A stretch of DNA of 7,341 bases from JASLDZ01 sp964244065 (GCA_964244065.1 CAXTHH010000033.1:1-7341); one strand, 5' to 3'; shown: positions 1-6,448, counted from the first letter of the stretch. Numbers and translations: made by a program. The notes: generated from the letters alone by a model not told the origin.

Positions 1-888
1 GACGCCGCCGACTTCGAGGACCTGCGCGCCGCCGTCGGCCGCCTGCGCCTCAACGACGCCAGCTTCACCTGGGAGATGGAGACCAGCGCCGCCCTAGGCT
101 TCGGCTTCCGCTGCGGCTTCCTCGGCCTGCTCCACCTGGAGATCATCCAGGAGCGCCTCTCCCGCGAGTTCGACCTCGACCTGATCGCGACGGCCCCCAG
201 CGTGGTCTACAAGCTGACCCTGCTCGACGGCTCGGTCATCGACCTGCACAACCCCGCCGACATGCCCGATCCGGTCAGGATCGCCAGCATCGCCGAGCCC
301 TGGATCAAGGCCACCATCTTCACGCCGGACGAGTATCTCGGCGGCGTCATCAAGCTCTGCCAGGACCGCCGCGGCCAGCAGCGCGAGCTCTCCTACGTCG
401 GCTCCCGCGCCATGGTGGTCTACGACCTCCCGCTGAACGAGGTGGTGTTCGACTTCTACGACCGCCTGAAATCCATCTCCAAGGGCTACGCCAGCTTCGA
501 CTACAGCATCGAAGAGTATCGCGAGGGCGACCTCGTGAAGATGAACGTGCTGGTCAACGCCGAACCGGTGGACGCCCTCAGCATGCTGGTCCACCGCGCC
601 CGCGCCGAGACGCGCGGCCGCGGCATGGTGGAGAAGATGAAGGACCTCATCCCCCCCCACATGTTCCAGATCCCCATCCAGGCCGCCATCGGCGGGAGGA
701 TCATCGCGCGGGAAACCGTGAGGGCGCTACGGAAGGACGTGACCGCCAAGTGCTACGGCGGCGACGCCTCGCGCAAGCGCAAGCTCCTGGACAAGCAGAA
801 GGAGGGGAAGAAGCGGATGCGGCAGTTCGGCAAGGTGGAGATTCCGCAGGAGGCGTTCATCGCCGCGTTGAAGATGGATGCGGATTAG
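1..888 (+). CDS. lepA: Elongation factor 4 (LepA), C-terminal half, 5' end outside window
   Basis: LepA is a ribosome-binding translational GTPase that acts on the elongating 70S ribosome (back-translocation or initiation-fidelity role). The reading frame is open from base 1 and ends with TAG at 886-888, giving 295 residues of a protein usually about 600 long; the GTPase domain lies upstream of the window. Visible landmarks are the domain III segment ALGFGFRCGFLGLLHLEI (about residues 30-47), the EF-G domain V-like region, and the LepA-specific C-terminal domain: the segment RARAETRGRGMVEKMKD, then CYGGDASRKRKLLDKQKEGK and a final FGKVEIPQEAFIAALK. The CYGGD...KRKLL...QKEGKKRM region is diagnostic for LepA and separates it from EF-G, TypA and TetM. 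The frame looks intact and has the high-GC codon use of the host. There is no obvious hairpin terminator after the stop. Confidence 0.97.
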   Translation, partial: DAADFEDLRAAVGRLRLNDASFTWEMETSAALGFGFRCGFLGLLHLEIIQERLSREFDLDLIATAPSVVYKLTLLDGSVIDLHNPADMPDPVRIASIAEPWIKATIFTPDEYLGGVIKLCQDRRGQQRELSYVGSRAMVVYDLPLNEVVFDFYDRLKSISKGYASFDYSIEEYREGDLVKMNVLVNAEPVDALSMLVHRARAETRGRGMVEKMKDLIPPHMFQIPIQAAIGGRIIARETVRALRKDVTAKCYGGDASRKRKLLDKQKEGKKRMRQFGKVEIPQEAFIAALKMDAD

Positions 889-976
889 GGCGACTTTTCC
901 CTTCCGGCGACCTGTCCTGTGGAGAAGCGCGACGCGCACATGACTCGCGCGGCAAATCACGCCGAATCTGTGCGGC

Positions 977-1258
977 ATGAAGCCGCTGATATTCACCTAC
1001 CACGCGCCGGTCCGGATGGCGCAGCGGGCCATCGCTCCCGAATGGATCGAGAGCACGGTCCGCGAGCCGTCCTGGGTCGAGCCCGACCCTAAGGACTCGC
1101 AGGCCGAGCGGCGCTATCGTCCCATCCCCGAGCATGGGGACAGAGTGCTGCGGGTGGTGGTTGTGGAGACGGCGAACGCGGTTCGCGTTATAACCGTGAC
1201 GTTCGACCGCGGAGCCCGGCGCCGACATGCCCGACACGACCTACGATCCGGAGGCTGA
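977..1258 (+). CDS. DUF4258 family protein, candidate toxin of a toxin-antitoxin-like pair
   Basis: This 93-residue protein matches the DUF4258 pattern: a start of the form FTYHAPVRMAQRAI (His9, Arg13, Met14, Arg17), then EWIESTVREPSWV, and a C-terminal beta-rich part LRVVVVETANAVRVITVTFDR ending in Asp-Arg. The family is small and poorly characterised; its fold is thought to resemble small RNase-type toxins, and its members often sit beside DUF2283 genes. That adjacency is seen here: the next gene starts inside this one and overlaps it by 32 bases in another frame, implying coupled translation. The ATG at 977 has no strong Shine-Dalgarno sequence, but the conserved HAxxRM motif begins only eight residues later, which fixes the start closely. 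The Arg-rich tail after the DR motif may be dispensable. The toxin role is inferred from family and gene arrangement; no catalytic site can be demonstrated from sequence alone. Confidence 0.8.
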   Translation: MKPLIFTYHAPVRMAQRAIAPEWIESTVREPSWVEPDPKDSQAERRYRPIPEHGDRVLRVVVVETANAVRVITVTFDRGARRRHARHDLRSGG

Positions 1259-1451
1259 CGCGCTCTACATCCAGCTGAGCGACACCCGCCCTGTGGAGGC
1301 CGAGGAGGTCGCCCCGAACGTGATGCTCGACTTCGACGTCGAGGGTCGGGTCGTGGGCATCGAAGTGCTTACCGCCACCAAAGTGCTCGCACCCGGCGCT
1401 TGGAGCGGTGCCCGCCTGCCGGGGCCGTTGCGCACGCTAGCTGCGGAGTAG
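1227..1451 (+). CDS. DUF2283 family protein, candidate antitoxin partner
   Basis: This 74-residue protein begins with the classic DUF2283 signature TYDPEADALYIQLSD (residues 4-18), followed by the acidic segment VEAEEVAPNVMLDFDVEGRVVGIEVLTATKVL, in which xDxxGxVVGIEVL is the second conserved block. DUF2283 proteins are short beta-rich proteins of unknown biochemical role that are frequently encoded next to DUF4258 proteins. The acidic character, small size and 32-base overlap with the upstream basic DUF4258 gene fit an antitoxin-like partner. The ATG at 1227 is preceded by GGAG at 1211-1214, 12 bases away and so not ideal; coupling to translation of the upstream gene probably matters more. 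It ends at TAG 1449-1451, 35 bases before the convergent ATPase stop codon. The family call is strong; the antitoxin function is inference. Confidence 0.82.
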   Translation: MPDTTYDPEADALYIQLSDTRPVEAEEVAPNVMLDFDVEGRVVGIEVLTATKVLAPGAWSGARLPGPLRTLAAE

Positions 1452-1486
1452 CCGGCGCTCCTGCTAAAAGACGCGACGCCGACACG

Positions 1487-3031
1487 CTAGGCAGCTTCAG
1501 CGAGAAGTTCCGCCTCTACGTTTTCCGGAACCGCTGCGAAGAGAGAGGCAAGCTTACTCTCATCCAGTATAGGAGCTGAACGAAAGCGTTCTTTCGCATC
1601 GCCTAACGAGACGTCAATCTCGGTAAAACGATCTTGGAGCTTTCGAAGGTGAGCGTAGCATCCAATATCAATCGCGAATGCCTGATACGTGCCCTCCTGT
1701 GACTTGTGAGTAAGCGCGTTTGCACAGCTATGGATAATCCGATAATCCATGAGCCGGTAAAATAGCTTTCGCCACTCATCATTCTGCTGGAGCATCCGCT
1801 CCCTTACGTTGAATACGTTCGTTTTCTTTTCGAGACAGAATTCGCGTATAATGTAGATGCCCTTGAGCAAGTCGTCCTGCTCATCGCCCTTGGAATCCTG
1901 CTTCAGCTCCTCAATGCGCCGCTCAAAGTTCTGTCGGCTGAGAATGCGAACTTCGTCCTTCCCAATCTTGCCGCCGCTTTCCGCGTCTACACTTCCAAGA
2001 ATTTCGAGAAATAGTGACAGGACGTCCCGCGGCACTCCTCCACCTGCCATGACAAGTCTAGAAAACCCTTCTCCCTTGAAGAGGCTCTCCAGCTCTACTC
2101 TCTCCATGCCAGCCTTGACGGCAAATTCGGACAAAATCTTCCAATTCTGATCTCTAGTTTTCGCGAAATCACCAAAGGTATAGTCAATGTTGATTGGCTG
2201 GTAATCGTGGCGTTCCTGAGCCCCAATCGGCTGTCCCTCCCTGTCCACATACAGGGTGGACGCGTGCCTCAGAGTGGCAATCTTGAAGTACAGCGGTAAG
2301 TCTTTGCAAAGGCGATGAATGTAATCCACCACAAATGCCTGGTCTGCCTGTTTTAAGTGATATAGATCGTCGATCTGGAGGATAATTACCTTGACGGATT
2401 TCGACAGCTCAAAGAACTCTCGAACCTGCTCCTTGAGTCGAGGAAGCCACTGATCTAGCTCTCGTAATTTCTCGCGATGATACTCGAATGATCGTTCAAT
2501 CTGAGAAGAATCCTTAGACTCTCCCTTGATTGCGGCTTTTAGGTTAACCTTATTGACGTCTGCGCCACCCTCGACTGAGATACCACTCGTCTGTTCAGAG
2601 GCATCCCTCCTCTTGATCGACTGAGTTTCCTGGTCAGACTCAGAAAGAAGGCCCTCAAGGCGCTTGATTATGCCCTTTACTATTTCCTTTGACCGCTTCT
2701 TCTTCCCAAACCACCCAGTTAGATTCCGATCTATTTCCCTAAAAAGCGCGGCCAAAATCTCTACGAGGACGTTCGGAAATGAGTGTCTCTTGAAGTCCTC
2801 ACAGTTGAGGTAGACAGCCTTAAACTCGGGTTTCAACCCGTGCGCCGACTCGTGAAGCAGTAGAGTCTTTCCACACCCTCGCCGTGCAAAGATCGCGTGA
2901 TTTTGCCGCGAGCAGGCGTCCTGAAGAGCATTTCCTACGTTTATGTACGGAATGCGCTCTCCCTGCCTCTGAACGCGCAAGCTCTCCGTGATCACCTCAC
3001 GCAATTTGCTCAGCTTGCCTTCGCTGACCAT
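1487..3031 (-). CDS. AAA/STAND-like P-loop ATPase with ORC/CDC6-type layout, horizontally acquired
   Basis: The product has 514 residues. A P-loop lies at residues 48-56 (FARRGCGKT, with Ala49 where the first Walker A Gly normally sits; Gly54, Lys55 and Thr56 are kept). Walker B is VIILQIDD at 215-222, with Asp-Asp where Asp-Glu is usual. A sensor-1-like strand, FKIATLRH, is at 249-256, and a GGVPRDVLSLF motif at 331-341 has Arg335 in the sensor-2 position, the GGxPR motif typical of ORC1/CDC6 and STAND ATPases. Residues 108-205 form a charged, largely helical insertion between Walker A and B. Residues 388-465 look like a winged-helix region, followed by a short acidic tail. There is no signal peptide or membrane segment, so it is cytoplasmic. 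The start is well supported by GAGGT at 3037-3041, six to seven bases before ATG. Codon use is much richer in A/T than its neighbours. No effector domain is recognised, so the specific function is unknown; a defence or DNA-associated role is a guess. Confidence 0.72.
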   Translation of the reverse strand: MVSEGKLSKLREVITESLRVQRQGERIPYINVGNALQDACSRQNHAIFARRGCGKTLLLHESAHGLKPEFKAVYLNCEDFKRHSFPNVLVEILAALFREIDRNLTGWFGKKKRSKEIVKGIIKRLEGLLSESDQETQSIKRRDASEQTSGISVEGGADVNKVNLKAAIKGESKDSSQIERSFEYHREKLRELDQWLPRLKEQVREFFELSKSVKVIILQIDDLYHLKQADQAFVVDYIHRLCKDLPLYFKIATLRHASTLYVDREGQPIGAQERHDYQPINIDYTFGDFAKTRDQNWKILSEFAVKAGMERVELESLFKGEGFSRLVMAGGGVPRDVLSLFLEILGSVDAESGGKIGKDEVRILSRQNFERRIEELKQDSKGDEQDDLLKGIYIIREFCLEKKTNVFNVRERMLQQNDEWRKLFYRLMDYRIIHSCANALTHKSQEGTYQAFAIDIGCYAHLRKLQDRFTEIDVSLGDAKERFRSAPILDESKLASLFAAVPENVEAELLAEAA

Positions 3032-3036
3032 GAGCT

Positions 3037-3041
3037 ACCTC
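3037..3041 (-). promoter_or_regulatory. Shine-Dalgarno sequence of the ATPase gene
   Basis: On the minus strand GAGGT precedes the ATG at 3029-3031 by five to six bases. This is the best ribosome binding site in the window and decides the start of the 514-residue protein. Confidence 0.75.
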
Positions 3042-3054
3042 GCGCTGAACACAT

Positions 3055-3096
3055 GACGGGGGCATTGGACGAATCCGGGGGAGTAGCGCCCCCGTC
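3055..3096. repeat. Perfect 9-bp inverted repeat upstream of the ATPase gene
   Basis: GACGGGGGC occurs exactly as written at 3055-3063 (shifted by the reading register GACGGGGGC) and its reverse complement GCCCCCGTC at 3088-3096, separated by 24 bases. A second run GGGGG at 3077-3081 can pair instead with CCCCC at 3089-3093 around a 7-base loop, so two mutually exclusive hairpins are possible. The repeat begins 14 bases beyond the Shine-Dalgarno of the minus-strand ATPase gene, so it could be an operator or a 5'-UTR hairpin controlling that gene. The bases are seen directly; the regulatory role is inference. Confidence 0.5.
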
Positions 3097-3365
3097 CTGC
3101 TGCACGTCAAGGTGCCTTGCTGCCCAGGAGCTGACTGAGGTGGGGGTTCCGCTCATCGACAGGTTTAGGCGAGGTGCGGGGCCGTTGATACGCTCTAGCG
3201 GTCGAGACCGCACGCGATCTCGGCGAGGTGGTCGCGCCAACTCTGCCGCCTTGATTGCGGCGAAGTTTGAGGTAAGCCGCCAGTCGAGGTCGAATTGCAC
3301 CGCCACCGGCGTGCGCGGATGCCTTAGCGCTATCGATGACCGTGGACCGAGGTAGGCGGGTGAGC
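3097..3365. other. Non-coding stretch with nothing recognisable
   Basis: No reading frame here has convincing codon structure or a recognisable product. A 98-codon minus-strand frame crosses it (3010-3306), but it runs into the start of the ATPase gene in a different frame and translates to low-complexity residues without family resemblance. Base composition is intermediate between the AT-richer ATPase gene and the extremely GC-rich DNA to the right, so the edge of the acquired segment may lie here. No tRNA or direct-repeat attachment site was seen. Confidence 0.4.
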
Positions 3366-3752
3366 GGCCGGCGTCGGCGGTGCCGCCGTGCTCGGTCGCG
3401 CCAAGGGATGGTTCGCGCTTCGCCCTTGACCCGCCCTGCGCGCGGCGGCGGTACTAGAAGGGTCGGGACGCGGGGCGTCCCATAAGAGGTTCGACGGCCT
3501 GCGGCGCGTCGAACACGGGGCTGGGGCGGGCACGTGTGTGGCGCGGAGGTCGCGCCCGCTCGGGCGGCTCTACACTCTCGTTTTCATCGCCCCGAGTTCG
3601 ACGCCCCGCAGGGCGTTGAACTTACTTCAGGAGGGACGCCCCGCGTCCCGACGCCCTCGCCACGGCCGTCGCGCGCAGGGCGGGTCAAGGGCGGAGAGCG
3701 GAGCGTCGTCGGCGGACGCGCCCGAGCACGGCGGCCCCCGCCGACGCTGGCC
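3366..3752. repeat. Long imperfect inverted repeat (arms 3366-3520 and 3590-3752)
   Basis: The left arm 3366-3520 and the reverse complement of the right arm 3590-3752 align over their full length with small gaps. Exact shared blocks include a 24-base block (3421-3444 against 3670-3693), a 20-base block (3462-3481 against 3633-3652), a 14-base GCCGCCGTGCTCGG block, and a GTCGAAC-xCGGGG end. Within each arm are local palindromes: GGGACGC/GCGTCCC around three bases, and a GTTCxACG...CGTCGAAC hairpin. The spacer between arms is 69 bases. The layout is that of two head-to-head copies of an intergenic repeat with its own hairpins, as in REP/BIME-like or MITE-like elements. No transposase is present. 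The arms are seen directly; the element class is inference. Confidence 0.72.
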
Positions 3753-3806
3753 GCCTCGGGCGCCCGCACTTATCCCCGCCCTCCGCGGTGGGGTGAGGAT
3801 GTGGGC

Positions 3807-4994
3807 ATGACCGACGCCGCGCCCCCCGATGCTCCCGCCGCCGGGCGGCCGCGCAAGATCTACGTGTCGCATCCGCCCGCGACCTGGGAGCGGGCGCGGG
3901 CGCGGTACGAGGCCGGGCGGACGGCGGGGCAGGTGGCGGCGGAGCTGGGCGTCTCGATCTCGGCGGTGCGGCTGCAGGCGTCGCGGGGCGGGTGGACGCG
4001 GCGCGACCTCCGCGCGCGGGAGAGGGCCGGGGACGGCGCCGGGGCGGAGGGCGCGGCGGACGGCGGGGCGTCGTCGCCGGCGGGGGCGGCCGCGAAGGCG
4101 CCGGCGGCCGGGGCGGGGGCGGCGCCGTCCGCGGCGCCGACGGCGCTGGGGGAGGGGCGGTTCGATCCTGCGCCGCTGTCGCTCGCGGGGGCCGAGGCCG
4201 GGATTGGGGCCGGAGTCGGGGAAGGCCGGCCGGCGCACCTGCGGCTGTCTCCGCAGGCGTGGGAGGTGTTGCGGGGCGAGCGGCTGGCCGGGGCCTCCAT
4301 CGCCAAGCTCGCGCGCAAGTGGAAGGTGGCGGAGGGCACGATCCGGCGGCACGCGCGCGACGAAGGCTGGAGCAACACGGACCGGGGCGCGGCGCTCTCG
4401 CGCGCCATGGTGGAGGCGGCGATCGCCGAGCGCGGCTTCGCCGAGGGGGTCGCCGCTTCGGAGCGGGAGGCGGCGGAGCGCGAGGCGGCCGCGCGGGCCG
4501 CCGCCGCGGGCGCGCCCGAGCCGGAGGCCGATCCGCTGGAGGCCGCGCGCCTGCTGCTGCGCCGCGCGGCGGGGGCGGCGGAGGCGGGGCGGCTGGAAGA
4601 GGCGGCGGCGCGGGTGAAGCTGGCGGAAGGGCTGGCGCGGGCGGCGCGGGCGCTGGGGCTCGACCCCGGGGAGGGGTGGCCGGAGGACGAGGAGGAGGAG
4701 CCGGAGGAGACCGATCCGGAGGGGCTGCAGGCCCTGCGCGAGGAGCTCAAGCGCAAGTGCGCCGAGTGGGATGCGCGCAAGGCCGCCGCCGCCGCGCCCG
4801 CGCCGCCGCCCGCCGTCGAGGCTCCGGCCGGGCCCGGGGCGGGGGAGGACGAGGCGGAGGCGGCGCCGCGCGGGACGCCTCCGCCCGCGCCGTCGTCGCC
4901 GCCCGCGCCGCCGGTGCGGCCGTGGCGTCCGCCGCACTGGGCGGAGGCGATGGGGGAGGCGCGCCCGCTCTGGCCCAGCCTGCGGTCGTGGTGA
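3807..4994 (+). CDS. Protein with duplicated helix-turn-helix-like segments, terminase-small-subunit-like, orphan
   Basis: This 395-residue protein has two 41-residue segments that align without gaps: 27-67 (starting WERARARYEAG, ending GGWTRRD) and 152-192 (starting WEVLRGERLAG, ending EGWSNTD). Twelve positions are identical, including the first Trp-Glu, the Ala-Gly turn, Val-x5-Arg, Gly-Trp and final Asp. Each reads as a helix-turn-helix, e.g. AGQVAAELGVSISAVRLQA, of the kind found in phage terminase small subunits and related DNA-binding proteins. Residues 70-145 are an Ala/Gly/Pro linker, 195-285 an Ala/Glu/Arg-rich helical stretch, 292-303 an acidic run, and 325-375 Pro/Ala-rich. The frame stays open upstream to 3534, but ATG 3807 has GAGGA at 3795-3799 and lies right before the first structured part, while the extension would cross the inverted repeat. 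No terminase large subunit follows. Function unknown; DNA binding is likely. Confidence 0.65.
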   Translation: MTDAAPPDAPAAGRPRKIYVSHPPATWERARARYEAGRTAGQVAAELGVSISAVRLQASRGGWTRRDLRARERAGDGAGAEGAADGGASSPAGAAAKAPAAGAGAAPSAAPTALGEGRFDPAPLSLAGAEAGIGAGVGEGRPAHLRLSPQAWEVLRGERLAGASIAKLARKWKVAEGTIRRHARDEGWSNTDRGAALSRAMVEAAIAERGFAEGVAASEREAAEREAAARAAAAGAPEPEADPLEAARLLLRRAAGAAEAGRLEEAAARVKLAEGLARAARALGLDPGEGWPEDEEEEPEETDPEGLQALREELKRKCAEWDARKAAAAAPAPPPAVEAPAGPGAGEDEAEAAPRGTPPPAPSSPPAPPVRPWRPPHWAEAMGEARPLWPSLRSW

Positions 4995-5058
4995 GGTGAG
5001 CGGCCTCGCCCGGCGGCGCGGATCGTGGCACGCAGGGCGGGTGAGCGGGGGCGGCGAG

Positions 5059-5757
5059 ATGGCGGCGGACCTGGGCGGGCGCGAGGTGCGGGCGGCGGTG
5101 GCCGCCAACTTCACCGACGCCGCCGAGGCGCTGGCGCGCAGCTTCGAGCGGCGCACGGGCGCGCGGGTGCGGATCGCCGCCGGCGCCTCCGGCCCGTTCG
5201 CGGCGCAGATCCTGCGCGGGGCGCCGTTCGACCTGTTCCTCTCCGCCGACCTCGCGCGGGCGCGGGCGGTGGCGCGGGCGGCGGGGACGGAGCGCTCGCT
5301 GTTCACCTACGCCGTCGGCCGGCTGGTGCTGTGGTCGCGCGACGTGGGCCGCGTGGACGGGGAGGGGCGGGTGCTCCGCGACCCCCGCGCCTTCCGCAGG
5401 CTGGCGATCGCCGACCCGGCCGCCGCCCCCTACGGCGCGGCGGCGGTGGAGGCCTTGCGCGCGCTCGGCCTGCTGGACGCGCTGCGGACGCGGATCGTGC
5501 AGGGCGCCTCGATCGCCCAGGCCTACCAGTTCGTCGCCACGGGGGCGGCGGAGCTCGGGTTCGTGGCGCTGAGCCAGACGGTGGCGCGGCCCGGCGGCTC
5601 GCGCTGGCTCGTGCCCGAGCGGCTGCACGCGCCCATCGCCCAGGGCGCCTGCCTGACGTCGTTCGGCGCGCGCGAGCCGGCGGCCGCCGCCTTCCTCACA
5701 TGGCTCCGCGGGCCGGAGGCGGTGGGCCTGATCCGCCGCTTCGGCTACCGCGCCTAG
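5059..5757 (+). CDS. modA: Molybdate ABC transporter substrate-binding protein ModA, no visible signal peptide
   Basis: ModA captures molybdate (or tungstate) in the periplasm and delivers it to ModBC. From ATG 5059 the protein has 232 residues and contains VAANFTDAAEALARSFE near its N-terminus, AAGASGPFAAQI, GAPFDLFLSAD, VLWSRD, IADPAAAPYGAAA, QAYQFVATGAAELGFVALSQ and a C-terminal FLTWLRGPEAVGLIRRFGY, all characteristic of ModA. The Ser/Thr residues in ANFTD and GASG are expected oxyanion ligands. The length equals a mature ModA; what is missing is the export signal. Starts at ATG 5059, GTG 5041 and GTG 4996 give only polar or Arg/Gly-rich leaders, and the other two frames offer no hydrophobic stretch either. 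The start is therefore uncertain; GTG 4996 would sit one base after the preceding stop. TAG at 5755-5757 is one base before modB, so the genes are co-transcribed. The family is certain; export is doubtful. Confidence 0.88.
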   Translation: MAADLGGREVRAAVAANFTDAAEALARSFERRTGARVRIAAGASGPFAAQILRGAPFDLFLSADLARARAVARAAGTERSLFTYAVGRLVLWSRDVGRVDGEGRVLRDPRAFRRLAIADPAAAPYGAAAVEALRALGLLDALRTRIVQGASIAQAYQFVATGAAELGFVALSQTVARPGGSRWLVPERLHAPIAQGACLTSFGAREPAAAAFLTWLRGPEAVGLIRRFGYRA

Positions 5758-5758
5758 C

Positions 5759-6448
5759 GTGGGCGCCGGCCTGGAGAGCGCGGGCCTGTGGGAGGCCGCG
5801 CGCGTCACCGCCGCCCTGGCCACAGTGACCACCGCGCTGCTGCTGGGGCTGGCCACCCCGCTCGCCTGGTGGCTGGCCCGCGGCCGTGGCTGGGGGCGGG
5901 AGCTCGTGGCCGCGCTCACCAGCCTGCCCCTGGTGCTGCCGCCGACGGTGCTCGGCTTCTACCTGCTGGTCGCCATGGGGCCGGACAGCCCGCTGATGGC
6001 CCCCCTCCGCCCCTTCGGCGTCCGCACCCTGGCCTTCACCTTCGAGGGGCTGGTGATCGGCTCGGTGGTCTATTCGCTGCCGTTCGCCGTGCAGCCCCTG
6101 CGCACCGCCTTCGAGGCCGTGGACCGCGAGGCGCTGGAGGCCGCCGCCGTGCTCGGCGCCCCGCCGCTGGACGCGTTCCTGTCGGTGGCCGCCCCGCTCG
6201 CCCGGCGCGGGTTCCTCACCGCCGGCGTGCTCGCCTTCGCGCACACGGTGGGCGAGTTCGGCGTGGTGCTGATGATCGGCGGCGCCGCCCCGGGCTCCAC
6301 CGAGGTGTTGAGCGTGCGCATGTGGCGGCTGGTGGAGAGCCTGCGGTTCGAGGAGGCGCACGCCCTGGCCGCCGGCCTGACCGGCTTCGCCCTCGCCGCC
6401 CTGCTGCTGCTGGCCGCCGTCGACCGCCGGTTCGCGCGGCTGCGGTGA
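5759..6448 (+). CDS. modB: Molybdate ABC transporter permease ModB
   Basis: ModB is the inner-membrane channel subunit, working as a dimer. The protein has 229 residues, the normal ModB length. It starts at GTG 5759, one base after the modA stop. Hydrophobic segments lie at about residues 15-40, 50-73, 93-112, 150-175 and 203-220, giving the expected five helices. The cytoplasmic EAA loop that contacts ModC is EALEAAAVLGAPPLDAFLSV (residues 124-143, with EAA at 127-129 and the invariant Gly133), followed by AAPLARRG. FAHTVGEFGVVLMIGG at 160-175 is the strongly conserved ModB segment, and SLPLVLPPTVLGFYLL at 55-70 is also typical. The gene ends in TGA at 6446-6448, overlapping the GTG of modC. 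Frame and length are intact. Confidence 0.96.
   Translation: MGAGLESAGLWEAARVTAALATVTTALLLGLATPLAWWLARGRGWGRELVAALTSLPLVLPPTVLGFYLLVAMGPDSPLMAPLRPFGVRTLAFTFEGLVIGSVVYSLPFAVQPLRTAFEAVDREALEAAAVLGAPPLDAFLSVAAPLARRGFLTAGVLAFAHTVGEFGVVLMIGGAAPGSTEVLSVRMWRLVESLRFEEAHALAAGLTGFALAALLLLAAVDRRFARLR

Noticed and set aside
651..658. Run of eight C bases in lepA, possible frameshift site
   Set aside because: The frame is intact through it to a canonical LepA C-terminus, and no alternative product makes sense; ordinary homopolymer in GC-rich DNA.
1433..1490. CACGCTAG repeated at 1433-1440 and 1483-1490 as a possible attachment-site duplication
   Set aside because: Only eight bases and both copies lie on the same side of the ATPase gene; no matching copy was found at its other end.
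3010..3306. 98-codon minus-strand frame upstream of the ATPase gene
   Set aside because: It overlaps the ATPase start in another frame, has no family resemblance and no clear ribosome binding site.
3426..3457. TTGACC (3426-3431) and TACTAG (3452-3457) as a promoter in the left repeat arm
   Set aside because: The spacer is 20 bases and the -10-like sequence is not conserved in the other arm.
3534..3806. N-terminal extension of the HTH gene to 3534
   Set aside because: The extension crosses the spacer and right arm of the inverted repeat, translates to Pro/Arg-rich sequence, and ATG 3807 has a good GAGGA at the right distance.
5033..5044. CGCAGGGCGGGT near the modA start, shared with the right arm of the inverted repeat
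   Set aside because: Only a 12-base match in very GC-rich DNA and the surrounding bases do not align; insufficient to call a third repeat copy.
3627..5306. Long minus-strand open frame opposite the HTH gene and modA
   Set aside because: It is a by-product of extreme GC content: Arg/Pro-rich low-complexity translation, antisense to two supported genes.
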